Below are positions 17,292 to 25,129 of a stretch of 64,000 bases of DNA, in pieces. Every line of letters begins with the position of its first letter. Within the stretch, counting starts at the first letter, position 1. Both the position numbers and the translations under genes were made by a program. Source of the stretch: JACKCB01 sp964452775 (GTDB taxonomy: Bacteria > Chloroflexota > Anaerolineae > Promineifilales > Promineifilaceae); assembly GCA_964452775.1 (NCBI GenBank), contig CAYVQP010000002.1, forward strand, positions 115,916-179,915, read 5' to 3'. The notes under the pieces were generated by a model. The model did no database searches, was not told the origin of the DNA, and saw only the letters and a list, made by a program, of their open reading frames with translations.

Positions 17292-20200
17292 ATGGCAAAC
17301 CCTTACGTAGGTCGCACAATAGATAGTTACCGGCTGGATGCGGTCGTGGGTGACGGCGGCATGGGTACGGTATTTCGCGCCCAGGACCTCAACCTGGATC
17401 GACAGGTGGCGGTCAAGCTGATGCACGCCCACTTTGCCCGCCGGCCCGAGTTTCGCGAGCGCCTGCGGCAGGAAGCTAAGATCGCCGCCAGCTTTGATCA
17501 CCCCTCCATCGTGCGCATCTTTGATTACGGCGAGAGCGAAGACCTTTCATACATCGTCATGGAGTTCATTACCGGCGGCAGCCTGCGCGATCATCTTCAG
17601 CGCCTGCAGAGCCAGCAGAGATATCTGCCGGCCGAACATAGCCTGCAGATCGGCTATCAAATCGCCGGCGCACTGCAATATGCGCATGGCCGGGGATTGG
17701 TGCACAGGGATGTGAAGCCGAGCAACATCATCCTCAAGCGCCTTGCCCGGCCGGATGACGCGGGTGAAATGCCTTTTCGGGCGGTGCTCACCGATTTTGG
17801 CCTGGTGAAGGTGTTGGAGGGGGATCGGCTGACTCAGAGTGGGGCGACACTGGGCACACCCATTTATATGTCGCCGGAGCAGTGCCGGGGACAGGGGTTG
17901 GATGGGCGTAGCGATCTCTATTCCCTCGGCGTGGTGTTGTACGAGCTGTTTACCAACCGGCTACCGTTCCAGTTCAAGTCGCTGGCCGAAGCGGTAGAGG
18001 GTCATTCGGCAGGCATCATGCCGCCGCCGGCAAGCAGTGTGAATCCGGCGGTCCCGGCAGTCATTGATGTCATCATCGAAAAGGCGTTGGCCAAGCAGGC
18101 GGCCGGCCGGTACCAATCGGCCGAGGAGATGGCGACCGCCTTGCGGGGCGCGCTCACTGCGATGTCCGATGAGCCGACCGAAGTGTATAGCCAGGTCATT
18201 GCCGCGGCCGTCCCGGCGGCAGCGAGCGCGGTTGCCGCCCCGGCTGTGCAGGAACCGCCGGCCGGCTACGTCCTGACCATCGAAACGCCGGGTTATCCTG
18301 CAAACGACGTGCCGCTGAGCAAGACGCCAATCTCGCTAGGGCGTGGCGCGAACAACGATATTGTCCTGCCGGCGACGGGCGTGTCTCGCGAACATGCCGT
18401 CTTGCAGGCAACTGAGGTAGGCTGGAGCGTAATAGATAAAGACTCGGCCAACGGCTCGTTGCTGAATGGCGCCCGTATCAGCGTCAGCCAGGCGGCGGCG
18501 TTCAAGCCGGGCGATGAGCTGCAAATTGGCCCATACCGGCTACGTTTGAGCGGGCCGGAACTGGCGACGTCGGCGATGTCCGTGGCGCCCATAGCTGCCG
18601 CGGCTGGGGTTACTGCGGCGGCAGTAGCAGCAAGTGCGGGAAGCGGCACGTCCGCCGTGGCCGGCCAGACCACTGTTGCCGCCACTCAACCTGTGCCCAG
18701 CGGAGCGCCGCTAGAGTTGTTCCTTTCCCGAGACAATATCGCCATTGATCCCGGTCAGGCCGTCGAGTTAACGGTGGATATCGTCAATCGGTCCGATCAG
18801 CGAGATCGCGTGGCGGTGGAGGTACAGGGCATCCCGGAACAGTGGGTTATTTTGGAGGAGGGCTATACCACTGTCGCGGCGCGAAGTACCACCACTACGG
18901 TAATGCGCATTCAACTTCCGCGAGACGGCTCCGTGACTGCCGGCCGGCAGCGATTCCGCGTAGTGGCGCGCTCGCAGGCCAATCCGGATGCCAGGGTCGC
19001 GGTGAGCGCCTCCTTGATTGTCGGCTCCTTCAGCGCGTTCGACGCAAGCATGGAACCCACCGAAGTGCGCGTGCCGGACACGGTGACGGTGACCGTGCTC
19101 AACAAGGGTAATGCGCCCCTTGACGTTGCCGTCGTCGGCCGGGACAGCGACCAGTTACTGAAGTTTGAAGGAGAAAACGGCAGGGTACAGGTGGCAGCCG
19201 GGGCGCAGGCCGAGGCGCCACTGCAGGTAAGCGCACAAAGTCGCAGCTTAATCGGTTCGGCCGAACGCATTCCCTTTGAGGTGGAGGTCCGCGCGCGGAC
19301 CACAACGGGGCAGACGGCAGGCCAACAGACGCTGCAGGGGACAGCGATTAGTAATCCGCTGGTACCGGCATGGCTGCAATATTTGCTACTGGCCCTGCTT
19401 GTATTCAGTTGTGTCACGCTGGCGATGGTGCTGCTGTTCAACACCTTCCTCGGGGGAAGATCCGCCGCTGCCGCCACAGGAACGGCGAGCGCGGTGACCG
19501 CGACAGCCGTCTCGCAACGCGCCACGGAGGTTGCGGCGCAGGCCACCAGCAGCGCAGCCACCAGTTCGCCCGCTGTCTCCCCAACGCCAAACATCGCCGA
19601 CCCACTGGGCGATCCCGACCTGGATTCGTTGACCAATGGTCAGGAAGCTATCGCCGGCACAAACCCCCTGAACCCGGACTCGGATGGAGACGGACTGACC
19701 GACGGCGAGGAGGTGCTGGGTTTCGGCTGTGATCCCCTGCTGATCGATACCGACCTGGATACCTTCTCGGACTTTAACGAATCAAAGGTCATCCTGTCGA
19801 ATTGCAACGACCCCAACGATCCCATTTCGCGTACCGGCACCGCAACGGCGACCGGCACGGCAACGACTACCGCTACCGCAACAAACACGCCCTCTGGCCC
19901 GCCGCCCGGCCCGCCAACAGGCCCGCCCGGCCCGCCGACGCGCACGCCCGGCCCACCGCCGCCACCCACGAATACACCCCCTTCTCCCCCTTCACCGACC
20001 TGGACGCCGCTACCGCCGCCCACCGCTACCCCGACTACGCCCGCGCCAACGGCTACGGCTACCGAACTGCCGCCGACCGAGACGCCGACGGAGACGCCGC
20101 CGCCCCCGCCCGCGTTTGCGCTGGCCTGTACCGCGGTCGTGCCGGTGATTGACGGCAGCCTGGCGGACGCGACCTGGGGATCCGGCCCGGCGTTGACCTT

Positions 20201-20675
20201 TGTGTCCCCCACCAACCCGGCGCGCGTGATCGCGCTGTACGCCGTGAAGGGCGGGCTGGACTACTACTTTGCGGCGCAGATCACCGACAACACGCCACCC
20301 GGCCCTTCGAATGCGCTCAACCTGCTTTTCGATGTGGATGACTCGGGCGGCTCGCCGGATGTGCGTGATCGCTGGTTCGAGATGTGGCGCGACGATACGA
20401 ACCGGTTCATGTATCGCGGCACAGGCGTCGGATGGAGCGCAAACGTGAACAGTCCGGAATGGGCTTCAGCCATGAGCCCATATCCTAGCAATCCCTGGAT
20501 CGTGGAAATGGTTGTTAACGCCGTCGAGTTGGCCGGCATGAGCAATCCCTTTGGCTTTACGGTGCAGGCAGTCTTCGGTGACGGAACGGTGACCAATCAG
20601 CAGGGTAGCGATTTGAACAATACTTCTACCTGGATGGGCGTCACCAACCCGGATTGTCCACCGCCGGGGCCATAG
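17292..20675 (+). CDS. Transmembrane Ser/Thr protein kinase with FHA, TSP3-repeat and CBM9-like domains
   Basis: An 1127-residue Hanks-type receptor kinase. The kinase domain (about 10-285) has an intact glycine loop, Lys42 in 'VAVK', 'HRDVKPSN' with Asp140/Asn145, and Asp168 of DFG, so it should be active. An FHA phosphothreonine-binding domain (about 340-420) follows, with 'GRGANNDIVLPATGVSREH'. Two Ig-like regions precede one membrane segment near 'LQYLLLALLVFSCVTLAMVL'. The outside part carries calcium-binding thrombospondin type 3 repeats ('PDSDGDGLTDGEE'), a long Thr/Pro/Gly linker and a C-terminal CBM9-like domain ('VIDGSLADATW'). Start ATG 17292 is preferred to GTG 17280. It may sense a cell-wall or matrix polysaccharide; that is inferred. 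Confidence 0.92.
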   Translation: MANPYVGRTIDSYRLDAVVGDGGMGTVFRAQDLNLDRQVAVKLMHAHFARRPEFRERLRQEAKIAASFDHPSIVRIFDYGESEDLSYIVMEFITGGSLRDHLQRLQSQQRYLPAEHSLQIGYQIAGALQYAHGRGLVHRDVKPSNIILKRLARPDDAGEMPFRAVLTDFGLVKVLEGDRLTQSGATLGTPIYMSPEQCRGQGLDGRSDLYSLGVVLYELFTNRLPFQFKSLAEAVEGHSAGIMPPPASSVNPAVPAVIDVIIEKALAKQAAGRYQSAEEMATALRGALTAMSDEPTEVYSQVIAAAVPAAASAVAAPAVQEPPAGYVLTIETPGYPANDVPLSKTPISLGRGANNDIVLPATGVSREHAVLQATEVGWSVIDKDSANGSLLNGARISVSQAAAFKPGDELQIGPYRLRLSGPELATSAMSVAPIAAAAGVTAAAVAASAGSGTSAVAGQTTVAATQPVPSGAPLELFLSRDNIAIDPGQAVELTVDIVNRSDQRDRVAVEVQGIPEQWVILEEGYTTVAARSTTTTVMRIQLPRDGSVTAGRQRFRVVARSQANPDARVAVSASLIVGSFSAFDASMEPTEVRVPDTVTVTVLNKGNAPLDVAVVGRDSDQLLKFEGENGRVQVAAGAQAEAPLQVSAQSRSLIGSAERIPFEVEVRARTTTGQTAGQQTLQGTAISNPLVPAWLQYLLLALLVFSCVTLAMVLLFNTFLGGRSAAAATGTASAVTATAVSQRATEVAAQATSSAATSSPAVSPTPNIADPLGDPDLDSLTNGQEAIAGTNPLNPDSDGDGLTDGEEVLGFGCDPLLIDTDLDTFSDFNESKVILSNCNDPNDPISRTGTATATGTATTTATATNTPSGPPPGPPTGPPGPPTRTPGPPPPPTNTPPSPPSPTWTPLPPPTATPTTPAPTATATELPPTETPTETPPPPPAFALACTAVVPVIDGSLADATWGSGPALTFVSPTNPARVIALYAVKGGLDYYFAAQITDNTPPGPSNALNLLFDVDDSGGSPDVRDRWFEMWRDDTNRFMYRGTGVGWSANVNSPEWASAMSPYPSNPWIVEMVVNAVELAGMSNPFGFTVQAVFGDGTVTNQQGSDLNNTSTWMGVTNPDCPPPGP

Positions 20676-20830
20676 AGGAAGCGCCAAACGCACCTTGCTT
20701 TTGCTTCAGGTTTGCGCTCGACCCGGGAGAGCGTCTCCTGACGCAACTTGATTGCCGGGAGACGCCGATCCTGCCAAACGGATGGGCCGCCGGCAATGTA
20801 TTACTTGATTCACTGAAGAGGAGTTTCTAA

Positions 20831-21418
20831 ATGACCGACTTTGGCCCGGTGAGGCGCAAAGAAGTGTCGTTGGCTGAGTTTGTTGAAGGCTTCGACGTTG
20901 ACGATTTGCGCGACTTAACGAACGAGATGATCGACGAAATACTGTCGTTGATTCGCGACTGCTCCGATGAAGATGTTACCTTTGTGCCGGAGGACCCGGA
21001 TGCCTACGATTCAGCGGCGAGTGACGAATCTGAGATAAGGATGGCCTGGAATTTGGGGCATGTGATTGCTCACGTAACTGCCAGCAGTGAAGAGTACGCT
21101 TTCCTAGCGTGTGAGCTGGCGCGCGGTGTGCCGAACCACGGTCGCTCCCGTTATGAGACACCCTGGCGCGAAGTGACCTCAATGGCTCAATGCCGGCAGC
21201 GTCTGGCGGAAAGCCGGCGGATGCGGCTGGCTTTGCTGGATGCCTGGCCCGATAATCCTCATCTGGATTTACTGTATCAGCCGTCGTCGCGGGCGCAGCC
21301 CAGGAATGCGATGGCGCACTTTGTCGCCGGGCTGGTGCATGACGCCGGCCATCTGGAGCACATTGCGGAGATCGTGCGCCAGACGAGTGAGGCGCGATCA
21401 TTGGCGAAGACGATCTAG
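20831..21418 (+). CDS. DinB-like four-helix-bundle protein
   Basis: A 195-residue protein of the DinB/YfiT-like superfamily: metal-binding four-helix bundles often acting as thiol-dependent transferases or hydrolases. Conserved His positions appear in 'WNLGHVIAHVTAS' (about 75-87) and 'HDAGHLEHIAEIVRQ' near the C-terminus, where the His pair would bind the metal. The ATG has a GAAGAGGAG ribosome-binding site. It is followed 128 bases later by mtnP; in between lies the second paired dyad element. The real substrate cannot be told from the sequence. Confidence 0.8.
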   Translation: MTDFGPVRRKEVSLAEFVEGFDVDDLRDLTNEMIDEILSLIRDCSDEDVTFVPEDPDAYDSAASDESEIRMAWNLGHVIAHVTASSEEYAFLACELARGVPNHGRSRYETPWREVTSMAQCRQRLAESRRMRLALLDAWPDNPHLDLLYQPSSRAQPRNAMAHFVAGLVHDAGHLEHIAEIVRQTSEARSLAKTI

Positions 21419-21442
21419 TGATGGAATCCCTAAGTTCGTGCC

Positions 21443-21501
21443 TTTCCCGGAGACTGGCCGGCGTGTTGCTCAGGAACATTTGCAGGTAAGTTTCCGGGAA
21501 A
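21443..21501. promoter_or_regulatory. Paired dyad element TTTCCSGGAAA upstream of mtnP
   Basis: TTTCCCGGAGA (21443-21453, one mismatch) and TTTCCGGGAAA (21491-21501), centres 48 bp apart, the inner copy ending 45 bases before the GTG start at 21547. Sequence, spacing and placement match the element at 7591-7648. Confidence 0.5.
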
Positions 21502-21546
21502 GTTAATGCTACTGCTGTGGGACGCTAAAACGGCTCCGGAGGAAAT

Positions 21547-22410
21547 GTGGCAGAAATTGAAATTGGCGTGATTGGGGGTAGCGGTCTTTATGATATGGCT
21601 GCTTTGCAGGATGTTGAGCAGCTCATTGTGAGCACGCCTTTCGGCGATCCCTCAGATGCGCTTACGGTGGGTACCCTGTACGGAGAACGCGTGGCCTTTA
21701 TTCCCCGGCATGGGCGAGGTCATGTGCTCAGCCCGACGGATGTGCCCTACCGGGCCAACATCTTCGCCCTGAAGCAGCTTGGTGTGCGTTACGTCGTCTC
21801 AGTTAGCGCCTGCGGCTCGCTGCGTGAAGATTTCGCGCCTGGAGATATCGTCATTCCCGATCAGCTTTTCGACTTTACGAAGGGGCGATCCCGCTCCTTC
21901 TTCGGGACGGGGCTGGTGGCGCATGTCAGCGTTGCTGAGCCGTTTTCGCCGGAACTCGGCAGCGCATTGGGCCGGGCGGTGAGGGATGCCGGCGGGCGAG
22001 TGCATGCCGGCGGCGCATTCATCACCATTGAGGGCCCACGCTTCAGCACCAGGGCGGAATCCAACGTGTACCGGCAATGGGGCATGAGCATCATCGGCAT
22101 GACCGCCAGCCCGGAGGCGTTCCTGGCTGCGGAGGCGGAAATGGCCTATGCGTGCATGGCCCACATCACGGACTATGACGTGTGGCATGCCAGTGAGGAG
22201 CCGGTGACCGTGGAAGCGGTGATCCGGACCCTGCGGGCCAACACCAGCATTGCCCAACAAGCGATCACTCTGCTGGTGCAACGCAAATCAGAATGGGCCG
22301 GCGACTATCCGGTGCACCATGCCTTGCACGACGCGCTCATTACGGACCGGGCCAGAATTTCGACGAAAGCCATGCAGGAGTTAGAGCCGCTTGTCGGAAA
22401 GTACCTGTAG
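21547..22410 (+). CDS. mtnP: S-methyl-5'-thioadenosine phosphorylase
   Basis: A 287-residue purine nucleoside phosphorylase-family enzyme that splits methylthioadenosine into adenine and methylthioribose-1-phosphate in the methionine salvage pathway. The N-terminal 'IGVIGGSGLYDM', the 'PRHGRGHVLSPTDVPYRANI' segment and 'TIEGPRFSTRAES' with 'IGMTASPEAFLAAEAEMAYACMA' are characteristic of MTAP. The start is GTG with GGAGGA 5 bases upstream; the overlapping ATG at 21545 is out of frame. No other salvage genes (mtnA etc.) are in the window. The downstream ftsW-like gene starts 27 bases after the stop, so the three may share a transcript. Confidence 0.94.
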   Translation: MAEIEIGVIGGSGLYDMAALQDVEQLIVSTPFGDPSDALTVGTLYGERVAFIPRHGRGHVLSPTDVPYRANIFALKQLGVRYVVSVSACGSLREDFAPGDIVIPDQLFDFTKGRSRSFFGTGLVAHVSVAEPFSPELGSALGRAVRDAGGRVHAGGAFITIEGPRFSTRAESNVYRQWGMSIIGMTASPEAFLAAEAEMAYACMAHITDYDVWHASEEPVTVEAVIRTLRANTSIAQQAITLLVQRKSEWAGDYPVHHALHDALITDRARISTKAMQELEPLVGKYL

Positions 22411-22437
22411 GCCGGCCCAGTCGCCGGGTCGCCAACC

Positions 22438-23742
22438 GTGAGCGTGCTCTCCACCGCAGACGTATTGTCGGAGAACAACCGGCGCGAACGGCTGCTGCTG
22501 GTTCTGGCGGCAGTATTCGTCTTCTCGAACGCGGCAGCCCACAGTCTGGGTGCGGCCGGCGGGCCGGTTTGGAGTTACTTTGCAGCGCCCGCCGGCTGGT
22601 TGGCGATTGTGCTGATCGCCCACCTCTTGCTGTCGCGCTTCAGGCCAACGCGTGAGCCGTTCATCTTCCCGCTCCTGGCCTTGATGATGGGTTGGAGCCT
22701 GTTGATGCAGTCCAGGCTCGCCCCGAACTTCCTGGGGCGGCAATTTATATGGTTTGCGCTGGGGGTGGCGACGCTCACAGCTATTACCATTATCCCGCGC
22801 GATTTGCGCTGGCTACGGGATTTCCGTTACACCTGGCTGCTGCTGGGGTTGGCGCTGCTGGCGGCGACCCTGCTCTTCGGCGTCAATCCGACCGGCTTCG
22901 GCCCTCCTCTGTGGCTGAAGGTTCCTTTTCTACCCAATGCCTATTTCCAGCCATCGGAGTTGCTCAAGCTGCTTCTGGTGATCTTCCTGTCCAGCTACTT
23001 CGATGACCGTGAGCATCTCTTATGGTTGATAGACGCCGGGCTGACCCGGCGATTGACCTTCCTATTGCCGCTGGCGCTGATGTGGGGGCTTTCTATTGTG
23101 CTGCTGGTCTGGCAAAGAGACCTCGGCACAGCAACGCTGTTTTTCATCGTTTTCCTGGCCATGCTCTACCTGGCGACAGGAGCGCAGCGCTACATAATTG
23201 GCGGCCTGCTTTTGCTTCTGATCGCCGGCGTTATTGGTTACTTCCTGTTCGATGTCGTCGCCTTGCGGGTGGATGCCTGGTGGAACCCCTGGCTCGATGC
23301 TGACAACCGCGCTTATCAGATCGTGCAGTCACTCTACGCGTTTGCCGCCGGCAACATCATTGGACAGGGAATGGGTCAGGGTTTTCCAGACTACGTGCCG
23401 GTGATTCATTCCGACTTCATTTTTGCGGCCATTGGCGAGGAGTGGGGGTTGGTGGGCAGCCTGGGCGTGTTGGCTTGCTTTGCAGTCCTGGTTCACCGCG
23501 GGATGCGCATCGCCAATCAATCGCAACGCTCCTTTGACCTGTATCTGGCTGCCGGCATGACCTTGATGTTGGGTACCCAGGCGTTTCTAATCATGGGTGG
23601 GGTTACCAAGTTGCTGCCGCTGACCGGCGTAACGTTGCCCTTTCTCAGCTACGGGGGCAGCTCGCTCCTGGTCAGCTGCCTGATGGGCGGGCTGTTGATG
23701 TTCCTGTCCGCCGGCGAAGGGGCTACTGAGGACTTGCTGTGA
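22438..23742 (+). CDS. FtsW/RodA/SpoVE-family protein (peptidoglycan polymerase type)
   Basis: A 434-residue SEDS protein with about ten membrane segments. SEDS proteins polymerise lipid II glycan strands together with a class B penicillin-binding protein. Recognisable are 'QPSELLKLLLVIFLSSYF', 'LVWQRDLGTATLFF' and the C-terminal signature 'LPLTGVTLPFLSYGGSSLL'. The start is a GTG at 22438 with no clear ribosome-binding site. Its stop overlaps the GTG of the next gene, a PBP homologue, so the pair is coupled like other SEDS-PBP pairs. Whether it works as FtsW or RodA cannot be decided; it is not in the division cluster. Confidence 0.92.
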   Translation: MSVLSTADVLSENNRRERLLLVLAAVFVFSNAAAHSLGAAGGPVWSYFAAPAGWLAIVLIAHLLLSRFRPTREPFIFPLLALMMGWSLLMQSRLAPNFLGRQFIWFALGVATLTAITIIPRDLRWLRDFRYTWLLLGLALLAATLLFGVNPTGFGPPLWLKVPFLPNAYFQPSELLKLLLVIFLSSYFDDREHLLWLIDAGLTRRLTFLLPLALMWGLSIVLLVWQRDLGTATLFFIVFLAMLYLATGAQRYIIGGLLLLLIAGVIGYFLFDVVALRVDAWWNPWLDADNRAYQIVQSLYAFAAGNIIGQGMGQGFPDYVPVIHSDFIFAAIGEEWGLVGSLGVLACFAVLVHRGMRIANQSQRSFDLYLAAGMTLMLGTQAFLIMGGVTKLLPLTGVTLPFLSYGGSSLLVSCLMGGLLMFLSAGEGATEDLL

Positions 23743-25112
23743 GTTCGCTGTCCGCCAGGGGACGCCAATTGCGCCTGCGGCAACTGACGATGGCGTTGTT
23801 GGGCGGCTTCCTCGCCATCGGAGTCGTGTTGGTCGTGTGGAGCGTGGTGCGCGCGCCGCAATTGGCGGCCCGGCACGACAATCCCCGGCTCGTGGAGCGC
23901 GAACTAAGTATTCGCCGGGGAAGCATTTGGGATAATGACAACGCCATTATCGCCGAGACCGCCGGCCCAATAGCGGCCCCGCAGCGAGTCTATCCTCTGC
24001 CGGGCATCGGCCCCGCTGTGGGCTACTACAGTTTTCGCCACGGCGCCGCGGGGCTGGAGCAAGGATATGATGCCGTCTTGCGTGGAGACAGTGAGAGTGA
24101 GTGGGTGAACCTGGCGCGGGAGATGCTACACGTGCCGCAGGACGGACGGGACATCCGAGCCACGCTGGACGCGGACTGGCAGCGCGTAGCGGACACATTG
24201 ATGGGCGATCGCCAGGGAGCAATTGTCCTACTCACGGTTCCGGATGGGGCGATTCGGGCGATGGTCAGCCATCCAGGCTACGATCCCAATCAACTGGACG
24301 CGCAATTCGACAGCCTGGTAGCCGATGAGAACGCGCCGTTACTGAATCGGGCAGCGCAGAGCCAGTATCAACCCGGCCTGGCGCTGCAACCGTTTGTCAT
24401 CGCGGGTGCGCTGGATGAGGGCTTGATCACGTTGGATGAAAGCGTGCTCAACGCCAATCAGCCGGTGGCCGTAGATGGTCAGAGCGTCGAGTGTGACACG
24501 CAGCCGGGCACGGTAGCAACCTGGACAGAAGTGCTCTCGTTCCGCTGTCCCGGCCCCATGCAAACGCTGGGCGAGGCGCTGGGTGCGGCCGGACTGGACA
24601 GTATCTTTGCGGCTTTCCAGCTGACTCAGCCGCCGGAGCTACCCATCGAGACGCAAACACCGCCGGTAGAAGCAGTCGCTGACCCGGCAATGGCCGCTAT
24701 CGGGCAGGAAAACCTGGTGGTAACTCCGCTACAAATGAGCCGGGCGCTGGCGAGCCTGGTAATGGAAGGGAGGCTGCCGGGGTTGCTACTGGTCACGGCG
24801 GTGCAAGATCAGAGCGGTGAATGGGTGCTAGAGCCGGCGCCGGCTGCCGGCGCGAACGCGGTTTCGGCAGATAGCGCCGCAAACGTCTTCCTTGCCCTCC
24901 CACAACAAGCAGGCTCCATTGCGGAGCACATTGCCGCTGCTGTAACCGGGCCGGCAGGGGAGCAATTGGGCTGGTATCTGGCTATTGCGCCGGCGGCCGA
25001 ACCGCGCTACGTTGCCGTTGTGGTCGTCGAAGATGATCCAGGGGCGGTTGGAGCCAAACGGGTAGGGCGGGCGCTGCTGCAGCACATTCTGGGCGCCGAA
25101 ACTGAACCTTGA
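23739..25112 (+). CDS. Penicillin-binding protein homologue lacking all active-site motifs
   Basis: A 457-residue class B PBP-like protein (PbpA/FtsI type) with an N-terminal membrane anchor (about 17-37), a short pedestal region ('LSIRRGSIWDNDNAIIAET') and a transpeptidase-like domain. The fold is recognisable from 'NRAAQSQYQPG' and 'IGQENLVVTPLQMSRALASL', but the catalytic motifs are gone: SxxK is L-A-L-Q at 214-217, SxN is R-C-P at 269-271, and KTG is V-T-G at 402-404. It should be unable to acylate. The GTG start overlaps the stop of the SEDS gene, so it is probably an obligate structural partner of that protein. Confidence 0.85.
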   Translation: MSSLSARGRQLRLRQLTMALLGGFLAIGVVLVVWSVVRAPQLAARHDNPRLVERELSIRRGSIWDNDNAIIAETAGPIAAPQRVYPLPGIGPAVGYYSFRHGAAGLEQGYDAVLRGDSESEWVNLAREMLHVPQDGRDIRATLDADWQRVADTLMGDRQGAIVLLTVPDGAIRAMVSHPGYDPNQLDAQFDSLVADENAPLLNRAAQSQYQPGLALQPFVIAGALDEGLITLDESVLNANQPVAVDGQSVECDTQPGTVATWTEVLSFRCPGPMQTLGEALGAAGLDSIFAAFQLTQPPELPIETQTPPVEAVADPAMAAIGQENLVVTPLQMSRALASLVMEGRLPGLLLVTAVQDQSGEWVLEPAPAAGANAVSADSAANVFLALPQQAGSIAEHIAAAVTGPAGEQLGWYLAIAPAAEPRYVAVVVVEDDPGAVGAKRVGRALLQHILGAETEP

Positions 25113-25129
25113 TGGCAGCGAATTGGCGG

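Noticed and set aside
19640..20215. A long minus-strand frame rich in Gly and Val opposite the kinase stalk
   Set aside because: It is the antisense shadow of the Thr/Pro/Gly-coding repeats; similar shadows lie opposite the Thr/Pro linkers at 28.1-28.9, 38.5-38.9 and 48.5-49.1 kb.
20676..20760. Hairpin after the giant kinase as terminator
   Set aside because: The arms (GCGCCAAAC/GTTTGCGC) pair only with a bulge and are followed by no T-run, so I did not list it as a feature.
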